61,372 nt of DNA from contig NZ_PJNI01000018.1 of the NCBI RefSeq assembly GCF_002844555.1, positions 1-61,372 on the forward strand, in the 5' to 3' direction. Below, in pieces: positions 16,198 through 24,633 of the stretch (positions are counted from its first letter, which is position 1; each line of letters opens with the position of its first letter). Made by a program: the position numbers and the translations under genes. This DNA comes from Brumimicrobium salinarum (GTDB lineage Bacteria; Bacteroidota; Bacteroidia; Flavobacteriales_D; Crocinitomicaceae). The notes beneath the pieces are model-generated. The model saw nothing but the letters and a program-made list of their open reading frames with translations. It had not been told where the DNA came from and ran no database searches.

Positions 16198-16438
16198 ACA
16201 TATTTCCAATTTTATAGAGGAGAACGACGAGGATTTTGTTAATGAAACAATTGAAACATTAGAAAATCTTACAGAATTATCTTCTATGAAGGATGAAGAG
16301 CTTGATGTGATAGGAGAGTTGCTCTCTAATATGTACGGCGCTATTGAAGTCAGTAAAATGATGCGCGAGGATGGTGTTTCTCAAAAAGAAGCCGCCAACA
16401 AGTTCATGAAACGTGTTACAGGTTCTATCGATACGTAA
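16178..16438 (+). CDS. DUF6952 family protein
   Basis: This 86-residue acidic helical protein begins MRLPVIRHISNFIEENDEDF, as in Bacteroidota DUF6952 proteins, and ends FMKRVTGSIDT. It has no cysteine and no membrane segment. It overlaps the thioredoxin gene by 20 bases, which indicates translational coupling in the ahpC-trx unit. A clear terminator follows. Its role in peroxide defence is unknown but suggested by the tight linkage. Confidence 0.8.
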   Translation: MRLPVIRHISNFIEENDEDFVNETIETLENLTELSSMKDEELDVIGELLSNMYGAIEVSKMMREDGVSQKEAANKFMKRVTGSIDT

Positions 16439-16462
16439 TTGAATATTTACTTCAAGAATTTT

Positions 16463-16494
16463 AAGGGATTGTTCTTCGGAATAATCCCTTTTTT
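16463..16494 (+). terminator. Rho-independent terminator of the ahpC-trx-DUF6952 unit
   Basis: AAGGGATTgTTC and GGAATAATCCCTT form a stem around a short TTC-type loop, followed by TTTTTT. It lies 25 bases after the DUF6952 stop codon. Confidence 0.8.
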
Positions 16495-16559
16495 ATGTCT
16501 TATTATTTCAATTACTTAAGAATAATACCGATATTAGTGGATAAATTAAAAACACAATT

Positions 16560-19500
16560 ATGAAACGAGTAACATTAATTTCTATTATGTTGGTTTGTAC
16601 GCTATTCAGCTTTTCACAAACTATTCATTCTAATTATCTTGATGGAGAAATATGGATTAAGTTAAATGAAAATAGCCTTCAATATAGAAGTCTAAACTTT
16701 GAGGGAAGTGAAAATAAGCACCCGAAGATTGATTACAAGCAATTTGATTTCATTAAACTAATTGATAAATATACCATCCAATCATTTGAGGAATCTTTTC
16801 CCAATGCTAAGCAACCTTTAATTAAAAATGTATTTAGGATTAAATTTCAAGAAATTAGTGAAGTAGATCGAATCATAGAGGTATTAAGTGCGCATCCAAA
16901 CATTGAGTATGCTGAAAAAATACCCTTACTAAAAAATACCCTTGTACCTAATGATACCTATTATCAATCATATCAGTGGTCATTGCCACAAGTGAATGCG
17001 GAAACTGCTTGGGATATTTCAACTGGTAATTCATCTATCAAAGTTGCTATTGTTGACGATGCCGTAGAAACTACACATGATGATCTGAGTAGTGTTATTT
17101 ATACAAACACTGGTGAAATTCCAAATAATGGAATTGATGATGATAACAATGGCTATGTAGATGATTATAGAGGATATGATGTTGCAAATGATGATACTGA
17201 TCCAGATCCTGATGGACCATCTTACGGCCATGGAACCCATGTTGCTGGAATTTCTGGTGCCGCAACTAATAATGGTGGAGGTGTAGCTTCAATTGGTAAT
17301 GGAGTTTCTATAATACCTGTAAAAGCAACAAATTCTGCAAGTGTTGTTTCTCATGGATATGAGGGGATTTATTACGCAATGTCACTCAATGCTGATGTAA
17401 TTAATATGTCTTGGGGAGGTTCAGGATACTCAACAACAGCTGAAAACCTCATTAACGCAGCTTACAATAATGGAAGTATTTTAGTTGCAGCAGCAGGTAA
17501 TGATGATGTATCGACTGTTTTTTATCCTGCAGGATTTAGTAACGTTATTGCTGTGGCGTCTACAGATAATAGCGATAATAAATCATCTTTTTCAAATTAT
17601 GGCTCATGGATTGATGTTTCAGCACCAGGAAGCGGAATTGTTTCAACAGTAATTGGAAATTCATACGATTATAAATCGGGAACTTCAATGGCGAGCCCAA
17701 TGGTTGCTGGTTTAGCTGGTCTGATACTTTCACATAATTCTGGCCTTACTCAATCTGAAGTAAAAGATTGTATTCTGAACACAGCTGCAGATTTAAACGC
17801 ATTGAACCCATCTTATTCAGGTGAACTTGGTGCTGGTCGAATAGATGCATTAGCTGCTATGAATTGTGTTGATGCAACATTAGCTAATCCTCCAAATACT
17901 GATTTTCTAGCTGATATAACCACAATTACTGAAGGTCAAAACGTGAATTATACGGATCTAACTTCAGGGAATCCAACATCATGGACGTGGACTTTTTCAG
18001 GAGGGACACCTGGCACATTTACGGGACAAAATCCACCGGCTATTACTTATAATACCGCGGGTACTTACAATGTAACCCTAGAAACTTCTAATGCGTATGG
18101 AACAGATACTGAAACAAAAACAGCTTACATTAATGTAAATGCTTTGTCTGGTTGTGATACAATAAGTAACACTATTGCTTCAGATGCTAATTCTATTTAC
18201 ACTTTTGGACCAGGAAACGGATATATCTTTGGAGATAATTTATTGAAATTTAAATATGTTGCCGATCGTTTCTCAAGTTACGGACCAACAAATGTTACTG
18301 GAGCGGTATTTAACTTCGTTGAAGCTTCTTATACTTCATCAGCAAGTAAAATTACCATAAAAGTCTGGGAAGATGCAGGTGGCGAACCTGGTACAAATGT
18401 GTATTCGAAAGACGTACTTATTGAGGATATAGCAGCGAATATTACATCAACAGGTTTTTTTCCAACAAATATTAATTTTGATTCACCTGTTAATATTTCT
18501 ACTAATGATTTCTTTGTTGGCTTCGAAATGTATGATGTTCATGGTGATACTGTAGTATTGTCATCAAGTTCAGATTTATCGAGCGATCCTGGAAGATCCA
18601 ATTCTGCTTTTAGTTTTGTCGATCCAGCAAACAATCCGCAGTCAACATTGACAGGTTGGAACGAAATTGGCAGTTTTATAAATGGAGGTTTTGAAGCAGC
18701 ACTTCATATTTATCCAAGAATTACGGCTAATCCACCTTTAGCTAACATAACAGCTAGTAGTACATCTGTTTGTAGCGGTGAGGCTGTACAATTTGACGCT
18801 TCAAGTTCTTCCAACTTGGCAACAGTTGAGTGGGCTATTAATGGAACAGCAACACCATATCCAACTGGAGTAAACCCTAGTGTAATCATGTCTAGAGTTG
18901 GAAATAACCGTGCTTATTTACTTGTTCGAAACTCATGTGGATTTAGCAGTTTAGATAGTTTAGATATTACTGTTGATGAAACGCCAAATGTAGCTGTAGA
19001 TGTTCCACAATATGTAATTTGTCCTGGAGGATCTGTGAGTTTAACAGCTACTGGTGCAGGCTCTTATGTTTGGTCTCCCGCAGGTTCATTGTCTTGTTCA
19101 AATTGTCCTAATCCAGTTGCTACTCCTACAACAACAACAACCTATTCAGTAGTAGGAACTTCAGGGTCGTGTTCTTCTGTATCCTCTTTTACAATAGAAG
19201 TAGATTCATCACCTGTAAATGCAGATTTTGAAATAGATAACAACACTGTATGTGTTGGAGAAAGTATAAATGTTAATGCTGCAAACTTGTCAACAGGAGC
19301 ACAAAGTTATTCATGGACGTTTACCGGAGGTACGCCAAATACAGCAATAGGAGCTCTTGCAACAACAAGTTTTTCTAGTACAGGTACCTATAATGTTCAA
19401 CTCGAAGTTGAGAATGCTTGTGGTGTAACTGATGACATAACTAAATCAGTGACAGTTGTTGATGGAGGTGGTTGTACTAACGCGCTAACTGATGAAAATA

Positions 19501-19730
19501 AAGATTTATACAAAATTTATTTCAACTCAGCGGATAACGAATTGGTAATAATGTCAAATTTAAAAGGTCAGGCTTATTTAATTAATCCTGCGGGACAAAT
19601 TATTAGCGATAACCTAACTTTTGACAAAGGAGAGAATAAATTGGCATTACCCAATTTGGCGAAAGGAATGTATATACTTAAAACAAATAATATTCACGGA
19701 CAAGTAAGGTCTTTCAAGTTTATTAAATAA
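16560..19730 (+). CDS. Subtilisin-like serine protease with PKD domains and T9SS sorting domain
   Basis: This 1056-residue exported protease has a signal peptide at residues 1-20 and an inhibitor-type propeptide to about 125. The S8 peptidase has the catalytic triad D166 (VAIVDD), H224 (GHGTHVAG) and S376 (SGTSMASP), with N314 (AAGN) as oxyanion residue. After it come a PKD domain (about 445-525), a cysteine-flanked beta region (about 530-730), further Ig/PKD-like units, and a type A T9SS sorting domain (about 980-1056, ending GMYILKTNN…FKFIK). It should be secreted across the outer membrane by type IX secretion. The gene is monocistronic with its own terminator. Confidence 0.92.
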   Translation: MKRVTLISIMLVCTLFSFSQTIHSNYLDGEIWIKLNENSLQYRSLNFEGSENKHPKIDYKQFDFIKLIDKYTIQSFEESFPNAKQPLIKNVFRIKFQEISEVDRIIEVLSAHPNIEYAEKIPLLKNTLVPNDTYYQSYQWSLPQVNAETAWDISTGNSSIKVAIVDDAVETTHDDLSSVIYTNTGEIPNNGIDDDNNGYVDDYRGYDVANDDTDPDPDGPSYGHGTHVAGISGAATNNGGGVASIGNGVSIIPVKATNSASVVSHGYEGIYYAMSLNADVINMSWGGSGYSTTAENLINAAYNNGSILVAAAGNDDVSTVFYPAGFSNVIAVASTDNSDNKSSFSNYGSWIDVSAPGSGIVSTVIGNSYDYKSGTSMASPMVAGLAGLILSHNSGLTQSEVKDCILNTAADLNALNPSYSGELGAGRIDALAAMNCVDATLANPPNTDFLADITTITEGQNVNYTDLTSGNPTSWTWTFSGGTPGTFTGQNPPAITYNTAGTYNVTLETSNAYGTDTETKTAYINVNALSGCDTISNTIASDANSIYTFGPGNGYIFGDNLLKFKYVADRFSSYGPTNVTGAVFNFVEASYTSSASKITIKVWEDAGGEPGTNVYSKDVLIEDIAANITSTGFFPTNINFDSPVNISTNDFFVGFEMYDVHGDTVVLSSSSDLSSDPGRSNSAFSFVDPANNPQSTLTGWNEIGSFINGGFEAALHIYPRITANPPLANITASSTSVCSGEAVQFDASSSSNLATVEWAINGTATPYPTGVNPSVIMSRVGNNRAYLLVRNSCGFSSLDSLDITVDETPNVAVDVPQYVICPGGSVSLTATGAGSYVWSPAGSLSCSNCPNPVATPTTTTTYSVVGTSGSCSSVSSFTIEVDSSPVNADFEIDNNTVCVGESINVNAANLSTGAQSYSWTFTGGTPNTAIGALATTSFSSTGTYNVQLEVENACGVTDDITKSVTVVDGGGCTNALTDENKDLYKIYFNSADNELVIMSNLKGQAYLINPAGQIISDNLTFDKGENKLALPNLAKGMYILKTNNIHGQVRSFKFIK

Positions 19731-19750
19731 TATTTAATTTCATAGTTAAT

Positions 19751-19788
19751 AAAAAGCCAAGGTAAATTTACTTTGGCTTTTTTATTTT
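19751..19788 (+). terminator. Rho-independent terminator of the protease gene
   Basis: AAAAAGCCAAGGTAAA and TTTACTTTGGCTTTTT pair as a strong stem followed by a T-rich tract. It lies 21 bases after the protease stop codon. Confidence 0.85.
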
Positions 19789-20119
19789 AGGATTTATACC
19801 TTTATTTCACAGCATGTAAAGACAACTTTATTTTGACTTTTGAGAATCCACCCTGTGTGGTTAAAGCAGGTGCTTAGGGAAATATAAAAGTTAATTTTCT
19901 AATATTTTATGTAGTAATTTTTTTAAAAATTATTGACCGTAACAGTTTTTGTGGTTGATGACTGTTAGATCCTATTTTTAATGAAATAATAAGTTTTCCG
20001 ATTATTATTTTTTTAGTAATATTTTATCCTTATCTTGCGTTTGAATCATAATACAAAGTGTTATCAAACTAATAAGAACAAGACGAAGAAGTAGATTAGA
20101 GAACAGGTATCATCCGAAT

Positions 20120-20272
20120 ATGGGACGATTATGTACTCAAGTTACACGTATTGAAAAACATTTCATGGGTATTCCTATTGAAACGGTTCATAAGTATCGT
20201 GAAACTTACAACGGAGAAATTAAGGATTGTGAAGATTGCGTAATTTCTAAGGTTGAATTAGACAATATCTAA
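20120..20272 (+). CDS. Small hypothetical protein (50 residues)
   Basis: This short frame begins MGRLCTQVTRIEKHFMGIPI, contains a CEDC motif near residues 37-40, and ends VISKVELDNI. Three things support a real gene: it uses ordinary codons, a sequence TATCTTGC close to the -7 consensus lies at about 20032, and a strong terminator starts 23 bases after its stop. The frame is also open upstream in an Arg-rich stretch without an ATG, so a non-ATG start cannot be excluded. The three cysteines could bind a metal. I do not recognise a family. The region between the protease terminator and this gene is otherwise AT-rich and empty. Confidence 0.55.
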   Translation: MGRLCTQVTRIEKHFMGIPIETVHKYRETYNGEIKDCEDCVISKVELDNI

Positions 20273-20294
20273 AAAATATAATTTAATTAATTTT

Positions 20295-20326
20295 AAAGGT
20301 CAAGCTTTAGCTTGGCCTTTTTTTTA
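20295..20326 (+). terminator. Rho-independent terminator after the 50-residue gene
   Basis: AAGGTCAAGC and GCTTGGCCTT form a 10-base stem with one mismatch and a TTTA loop, followed by eight T in a row. It supports an independent small transcript ending here. Confidence 0.85.
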
Positions 20327-20366
20327 TTCTGCTCTGAACAAAATTAAGGTCCTTAGCCCGCATTAT

Positions 20367-20506
20367 TCATGCATTTAATTTTGAATCTATTTTAGGCACA
20401 AGCCCTAAAGGAATATATGCATATTTCACGGGGCTTGTAACGACAAATAGGTCAAAATTAAATCAAAATCTTGCAAAATTATTAGTACCCAAATTTGGGG
20501 TTCTTA
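20367..20506. repeat. Palindromic intergenic element, copy 1
   Basis: A 91-base core (20373-20463) has terminal inverted arms, ATTTAATTTTGAATCTATTT and AAATAGGTCAAAATTAAAT. A second pair, ACAAGCCC and GGGCTTGT, is nested inside. It is followed by AATCAAAATCTT and a small palindrome CCCAAATTTGGGG. A second copy with a core of exactly the same length lies at 59829-59919, with changes that keep the stems paired. The surrounding DNA to 20696 is non-coding. Confidence 0.75.
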
Positions 20507-20696
20507 AAATTGAATGAAACACAATCAAATACAAGAATATTACTGGTTTATAAATTTAAAGATTAAGATTGGTGAATAAAGCGGGTTAGAAAATGTTGTG
20601 TATATAAAATCAATATGAGGAACATTTTTAATTGATAATTTGTATTTACATCCCTCCCAAATAATTACTCTTGATACGTTACAGGCATCTACAATT

Positions 20697-20728
20697 AAAA
20701 AAAAGGATCACATTACTGCAATCCTTTT
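20697..20728 (-). terminator. Rho-independent terminator of gcvT
   Basis: Read on the minus strand, AAAAGGAT and ATCCTTTT enclose a 12-base loop, followed by more T residues. It lies about 20 bases beyond the gcvT stop codon. Confidence 0.75.
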
Positions 20729-20745
20729 AAATATTGAGCTTTTAT

Positions 20746-21828
20746 TTAGCCTTTGTAAAAAGGAGTTTTTACAACTTCCGCAGCTAAAGTTTTCTTTCTT
20801 ACACCAATAAAGATTTCTGTTCCAGCTTCTGACATTTCTTTAGGAACATAGCCTAATCCAATCGCTTTGTTTAATGAGGGTGACATCGTACCTGAAGTTA
20901 CGCGTCCAACCTCTTCGCCATCGGCATTTAAAATAGGATAACCTTGACGTGGAACTCCTTTGTCTTTCAATTCAAATCCAACCAATTTATTTTTGATTCC
21001 AGCTTCTTTTTCTGCTTTCAAAGCTTCACTGTTGGTGAAATCTTTCGTGAATTTTGTAATCCAACCTAACCCAGCTTCAAATGGAGAAGTCGTTTCGTCG
21101 ATGTCGTTTCCGTATAAACAAAAGCCCATTTCCAAACGCAATGTATCACGCGCTCCTAAACCAATTGGCTCAATTCCGTAATCTGCTCCCGCTTCAAAAA
21201 CTTTATCCCAAACTTGTTTGATGTCTTTGTTTTTCACGTAAATTTCAAATCCGCCGCTTCCTGTATAGCCAGTAGCAGAGATGATTACGTCTTTTATACC
21301 AGCGAATTCATTGATTTCAAAAGTGTAGAACTTCATTCCCGATAAATCAACTGAAGTTAAAGATTGCATTGCTTCAGCTGCTTTTGGACCTTGAATAGCG
21401 AGCAAACTCCAATCATCTGATTCGTTTACCAATTCAGCTCCAACATCGTTTTTAGAATTTAACCATTTCCAGTCTTTGTCCATGTTTGAAGCATTCACAA
21501 CCAACATAAACTCTTCATCATTGATTTTGTAAATGATTAAATCGTCAACGATTCCACCTTTTTCATTAGGAACGTAACAATATTGTGCTTTTCCAGGAAC
21601 CAATTTACTTACATCATTACTGGTTACTTTCTGAAGAAAAGCCTCCGCATTTTCTCCTTTCACAAAGAACTCACCCATGTGAGAAACATCAAAAACACCC
21701 ACTTTGGTTCTTACCACTTCGTGTTCGTGTTTTAATCCTGCATATTGAACAGGCATATTATATCCTGCGAAGGGAACCATTTTAGCTCCAAGCTCCACAT
21801 GTACTGCTGATAACGCGGTTTCTTTCAT
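20746..21828 (-). CDS. gcvT: Aminomethyltransferase (glycine cleavage T protein)
   Basis: This 360-residue T protein transfers the methylene group from the lipoyl H protein to tetrahydrofolate in glycine breakdown. Hallmarks are [15 protein letters not shown] (residues about 17-31), [10 protein letters not shown] with the catalytic aspartate region, [12 protein letters not shown], and [21 protein letters not shown]. The full family length is present. It is transcribed alone here, so the H and P proteins are encoded elsewhere, which is common in this phylum. Confidence 0.95.
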   Translation of the reverse strand: MKETALSAVHVELGAKMVPFAGYNMPVQYAGLKHEHEVVRTKVGVFDVSHMGEFFVKGENAEAFLQKVTSNDVSKLVPGKAQYCYVPNEKGGIVDDLIIYKINDEEFMLVVNASNMDKDWKWLNSKNDVGAELVNESDDWSLLAIQGPKAAEAMQSLTSVDLSGMKFYTFEINEFAGIKDVIISATGYTGSGGFEIYVKNKDIKQVWDKVFEAGADYGIEPIGLGARDTLRLEMGFCLYGNDIDETTSPFEAGLGWITKFTKDFTNSEALKAEKEAGIKNKLVGFELKDKGVPRQGYPILNADGEEVGRVTSGTMSPSLNKAIGLGYVPKEMSEAGTEIFIGVRKKTLAAEVVKTPFYKG

Positions 21829-22032
21829 CGAATTAACTTTTTTGTTTGAATTGCAAATTTAATAATTAATTGAAGAGGAGGAAGGGAGAGGGAGAGTTTA
21901 AAGTGAAACGAGGATTTTTCTTTGAAGCTAAAATACCTTATGTGATGTTTGACCTGAGTTACCGCCGAGAGATTTCAACTCGTGGTCTTAGGTACGATTC
22001 TCCATACATTAAAGCTCTCCAGATTTAATAAT

Positions 22033-22040
22033 TATCTTTG
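22033..22040 (+). promoter_or_regulatory. -7 promoter box for the dph6-like/lpxK/pnp/gatB run
   Basis: TATCTTTG matches TAnnTTTG and lies only 15 bases before the ATG at 22055. The transcript would therefore have an unusually short leader. No clear -33 TTTG is seen at the expected spacing. Confidence 0.4.
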
Positions 22041-22054
22041 CCCAAAATCAAACA

Positions 22055-22750
22055 ATGCAACAGAAAAAAGCCGTTTTCAATTGGTCGGGTGGGAAAGATT
22101 CCGCTTTGGCACTTCAAAAAATACTAGAAGATAAGGAATTTGAAGTCATCGCTTTGTTGACGACTTTTAATGAAGCAGATGAAAGTTCTTCAGCGCATTC
22201 AATTCCTTTGGCATTAATGAAAGGACAAGCTGAAGCAATTGGAATTCCTTTGTATTCAGTTATGATTGATAAATCACCGAATGATTATGAGAATAAGATG
22301 CTTCTTGCTGTGGAACATTTTAAATCTAAAGGAGTTAAGCATTTTATTTTTGGGGATTTATACCTCGATGAAATTAGAAAATACAGAGAAAGTAAATTGA
22401 ATCCGCATGGTATTGAAGTAGTGGAACCGCTTTGGAGTAAATCACCCGAGGAAACAATGAATGGCTTTTATCAATCTGGATTAAAAGCTAAGATTGTAAC
22501 CACCCAAGCCAATAAATTAGATGAATCTTATATCGGTAAAGACTTAACGAAGGAACTCATCGAAAGTTTACCTAAAGATATTGATATCTGCGGAGAAAAT
22601 GGAGAATACCACACTTTTGTTTATGCAGGAAATATTTTCAAAAAGGAAGTGAACTTTGAGATAGAAAAAGTCTTTAAAATTTCATTCGATATTAAGCTCG
22701 ATACTGGAGAAGTGAAAACATATGAATATTGGCAAGCGAAGTTTAGCTAA
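22055..22750 (+). CDS. Diphthine-ammonia ligase-like ATP pyrophosphatase
   Basis: This 231-residue adenine-nucleotide alpha-hydrolase-like enzyme has the PP-loop WSGGKDSALAL at residues 10-20 and a conserved C-terminal GENGEYHTFVYAG. The latter is diagnostic for the Dph6/MJ0570 group. Eukaryotic Dph6 amidates diphthine, but bacteria lack diphthamide, so the bacterial substrate is unknown. The next gene, lpxK, starts 28 bases after the stop if the conserved start is used, so the two are likely co-transcribed. Confidence 0.8.
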   Translation: MQQKKAVFNWSGGKDSALALQKILEDKEFEVIALLTTFNEADESSSAHSIPLALMKGQAEAIGIPLYSVMIDKSPNDYENKMLLAVEHFKSKGVKHFIFGDLYLDEIRKYRESKLNPHGIEVVEPLWSKSPEETMNGFYQSGLKAKIVTTQANKLDESYIGKDLTKELIESLPKDIDICGENGEYHTFVYAGNIFKKEVNFEIEKVFKISFDIKLDTGEVKTYEYWQAKFS

Positions 22751-22778
22751 TCAACGAGAATTTTCTATTTTTGACTTG

Positions 22779-23816
22779 ATGATTATTCTTCGCATTATAT
22801 TACTTCCTTTTTCCTTGATTTATGGTCTTGTCATGATGATAAGAAATGGGTTGTTTGATAAGAACATCAAGAAGGTTACTAAGGTGAATTCGACGGTGAT
22901 TTCAGTTGGAAATTTATCGGTTGGTGGTACGGGTAAAACTCCTCATGTTGAATTTTTACTTTCTGCACTTGCTAAGAAGTATAATACTGCTGTACTTTCA
23001 AGAGGATATGGCAGAAAAACGAAAGGTTTTGTTAAAGTAAATGCGAATGCTGACGTGACCAATGTAGGAGATGAAGCTTTAAACTATGCACAGAAATTTG
23101 AAGGTGAAATTGAAGTGGCTGTTTGTGAGAAAAGAGTGGAAGGAGCAAGAAAACTATTGGAAAATTACCCTGAAACGGAAGTCATTGTTTTGGACGATGC
23201 TTATCAACACCGTTATCTTCACAGAGATTGTAATATTTTATTGACAGAATTCAACAAGCCTTATTTCAAAGATTTCGTTTTGCCTGCTGGAAGATTGCGG
23301 GAATTCAAATGTGGAAGACATCGAGCGGATATGGTGATTGTTACGAAATCTCCAAGTTTATTAAAGGATATAGAAAAACAGCGTTTTAAAGAGAAACTGA
23401 AGTTAAAACCGAAGGTGCCTGTATTTTTCTCGTCTATACAATATGGTGATCTAATCAGTTTAGCCACAAACGAGATTTGTACTGCTCCCGATGAGATATT
23501 ATTGGTAACAGGAATCGGCAATCCACAACCTTTAATTTCTCACTTAGAACAGCATTCAAAGGTAAGCCATTTGAAATTTGGCGACCATCATGATTACACA
23601 ATTAAGGATATTGAGAAAATTCACAAATTATTTGGTAACTTTGTCTCTGCTGAAAATATCATTGTAACTACAGAAAAAGATGCAGTTCGCTTGAAAAGCT
23701 CGGCAATGAAAACAAAGATTGAGTCGTTTCCTTGGTATTATCAAGCAATGACGGTGAAAATTGACAATGAAAATAAATTATTAAACAAAATAGATAGCTA
23801 TGTTAAATCAAATTAA
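22779..23816 (+). CDS. lpxK: Tetraacyldisaccharide 4'-kinase
   Basis: This 345-residue lipid A kinase phosphorylates the 4' position of the tetraacyl-disaccharide precursor at the inner membrane. It shows an N-terminal hydrophobic anchor (ILRIILLPFSLIYGLVMMI), the Walker A motif GNLSVGGTGKTPH, RGYGRKTKGF, VLDDAYQHRYL with the Walker B-like aspartates, and FGDHHDYT. The frame is open further upstream, but the ATG at 22779 gives the usual family N-terminus and avoids overlap. The 3' end overlaps the purine nucleoside phosphorylase gene by 17 bases. Confidence 0.93.
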   Translation: MIILRIILLPFSLIYGLVMMIRNGLFDKNIKKVTKVNSTVISVGNLSVGGTGKTPHVEFLLSALAKKYNTAVLSRGYGRKTKGFVKVNANADVTNVGDEALNYAQKFEGEIEVAVCEKRVEGARKLLENYPETEVIVLDDAYQHRYLHRDCNILLTEFNKPYFKDFVLPAGRLREFKCGRHRADMVIVTKSPSLLKDIEKQRFKEKLKLKPKVPVFFSSIQYGDLISLATNEICTAPDEILLVTGIGNPQPLISHLEQHSKVSHLKFGDHHDYTIKDIEKIHKLFGNFVSAENIIVTTEKDAVRLKSSAMKTKIESFPWYYQAMTVKIDNENKLLNKIDSYVKSN

Positions 23817-24612
23817 TGAGACGGTTAAATATCTTCAGTCACAAACTGGAGTTCAACCAAAAGTAGGTGTAATTTTAGGAACAGGTTTAGGTGGATTAGT
23901 CAATGAAATTGAAATCATCAATACCATCTCCTACGAAGATATTCCCAACTTTCCAGTTTCAACAGTTGAAGGACATAGCGGTAGATTGATTTTTGGTAAA
24001 CTCGGTGGAAAAGAAGTCATGGCAATGCAAGGTCGTTTCCATTTTTACGAAGGTTATACTTTGCAACAATGTACTTTCCCGGTTCGCGTAATGAATGCTT
24101 TGGGCGTTGAACGTTTGATTGTAAGTAACGCATCTGGTGGAGTTAATCCTGCACAAGAAATCGGAGAAATCATGATCATCAACGATCACATTAATCTTTT
24201 CCCTGGAAATCCATTAATTGGAAAAAATATCGACGAATTAGGTCCACGTTTTCCAGATATGAGTGACGCTTATGATGCAGAAATGATAAAATTAGCAGAG
24301 AAAATTGCTGATGAATTAGACATTAAAGTTTCACAAGGTGTTTACGCTGGTTTAACAGGACCAACATTGGAAACTCCAGCAGAATATAAAATGATCAACA
24401 TTTTAGGAGCCGATGCAGTTGGAATGTCAACAGTGCCAGAGGTAATTGTAGCTCGACACATGGAAATTCCTTGTTTTGCGGTTTCAATAATTACAGATTT
24501 AGGTGTTGAAGGGAAAATTGTAAAAGTTTCTGCACAGGATGTTATTGATGTAGCGAATGAGCAAGAACCAAAAATGACAAAGATTATTACCGAGTTAATC
24601 GCTCGTGTTTAA
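23800..24612 (+). CDS. Purine nucleoside phosphorylase I (inosine/guanosine type)
   Basis: This 270-residue trimeric-type PNP phosphorolyses inosine and guanosine to the base and ribose 1-phosphate. The motifs are GVILGTGLGGL (phosphate loop), VEGHSGRLIFGKLGGKEVMAMQGRFHFYEGY, VSNASGGVN and GPTLETPAEYKM, then DAVGMSTVPEV. It overlaps the lpxK gene by 17 bases and precedes gatB by 21 bases, so it is part of a co-transcribed housekeeping run. Full family length. Confidence 0.93.
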   Translation: MLNQINETVKYLQSQTGVQPKVGVILGTGLGGLVNEIEIINTISYEDIPNFPVSTVEGHSGRLIFGKLGGKEVMAMQGRFHFYEGYTLQQCTFPVRVMNALGVERLIVSNASGGVNPAQEIGEIMIINDHINLFPGNPLIGKNIDELGPRFPDMSDAYDAEMIKLAEKIADELDIKVSQGVYAGLTGPTLETPAEYKMINILGADAVGMSTVPEVIVARHMEIPCFAVSIITDLGVEGKIVKVSAQDVIDVANEQEPKMTKIITELIARV

Positions 24613-24633
24613 AAATACATTTTAGAAGATTAG

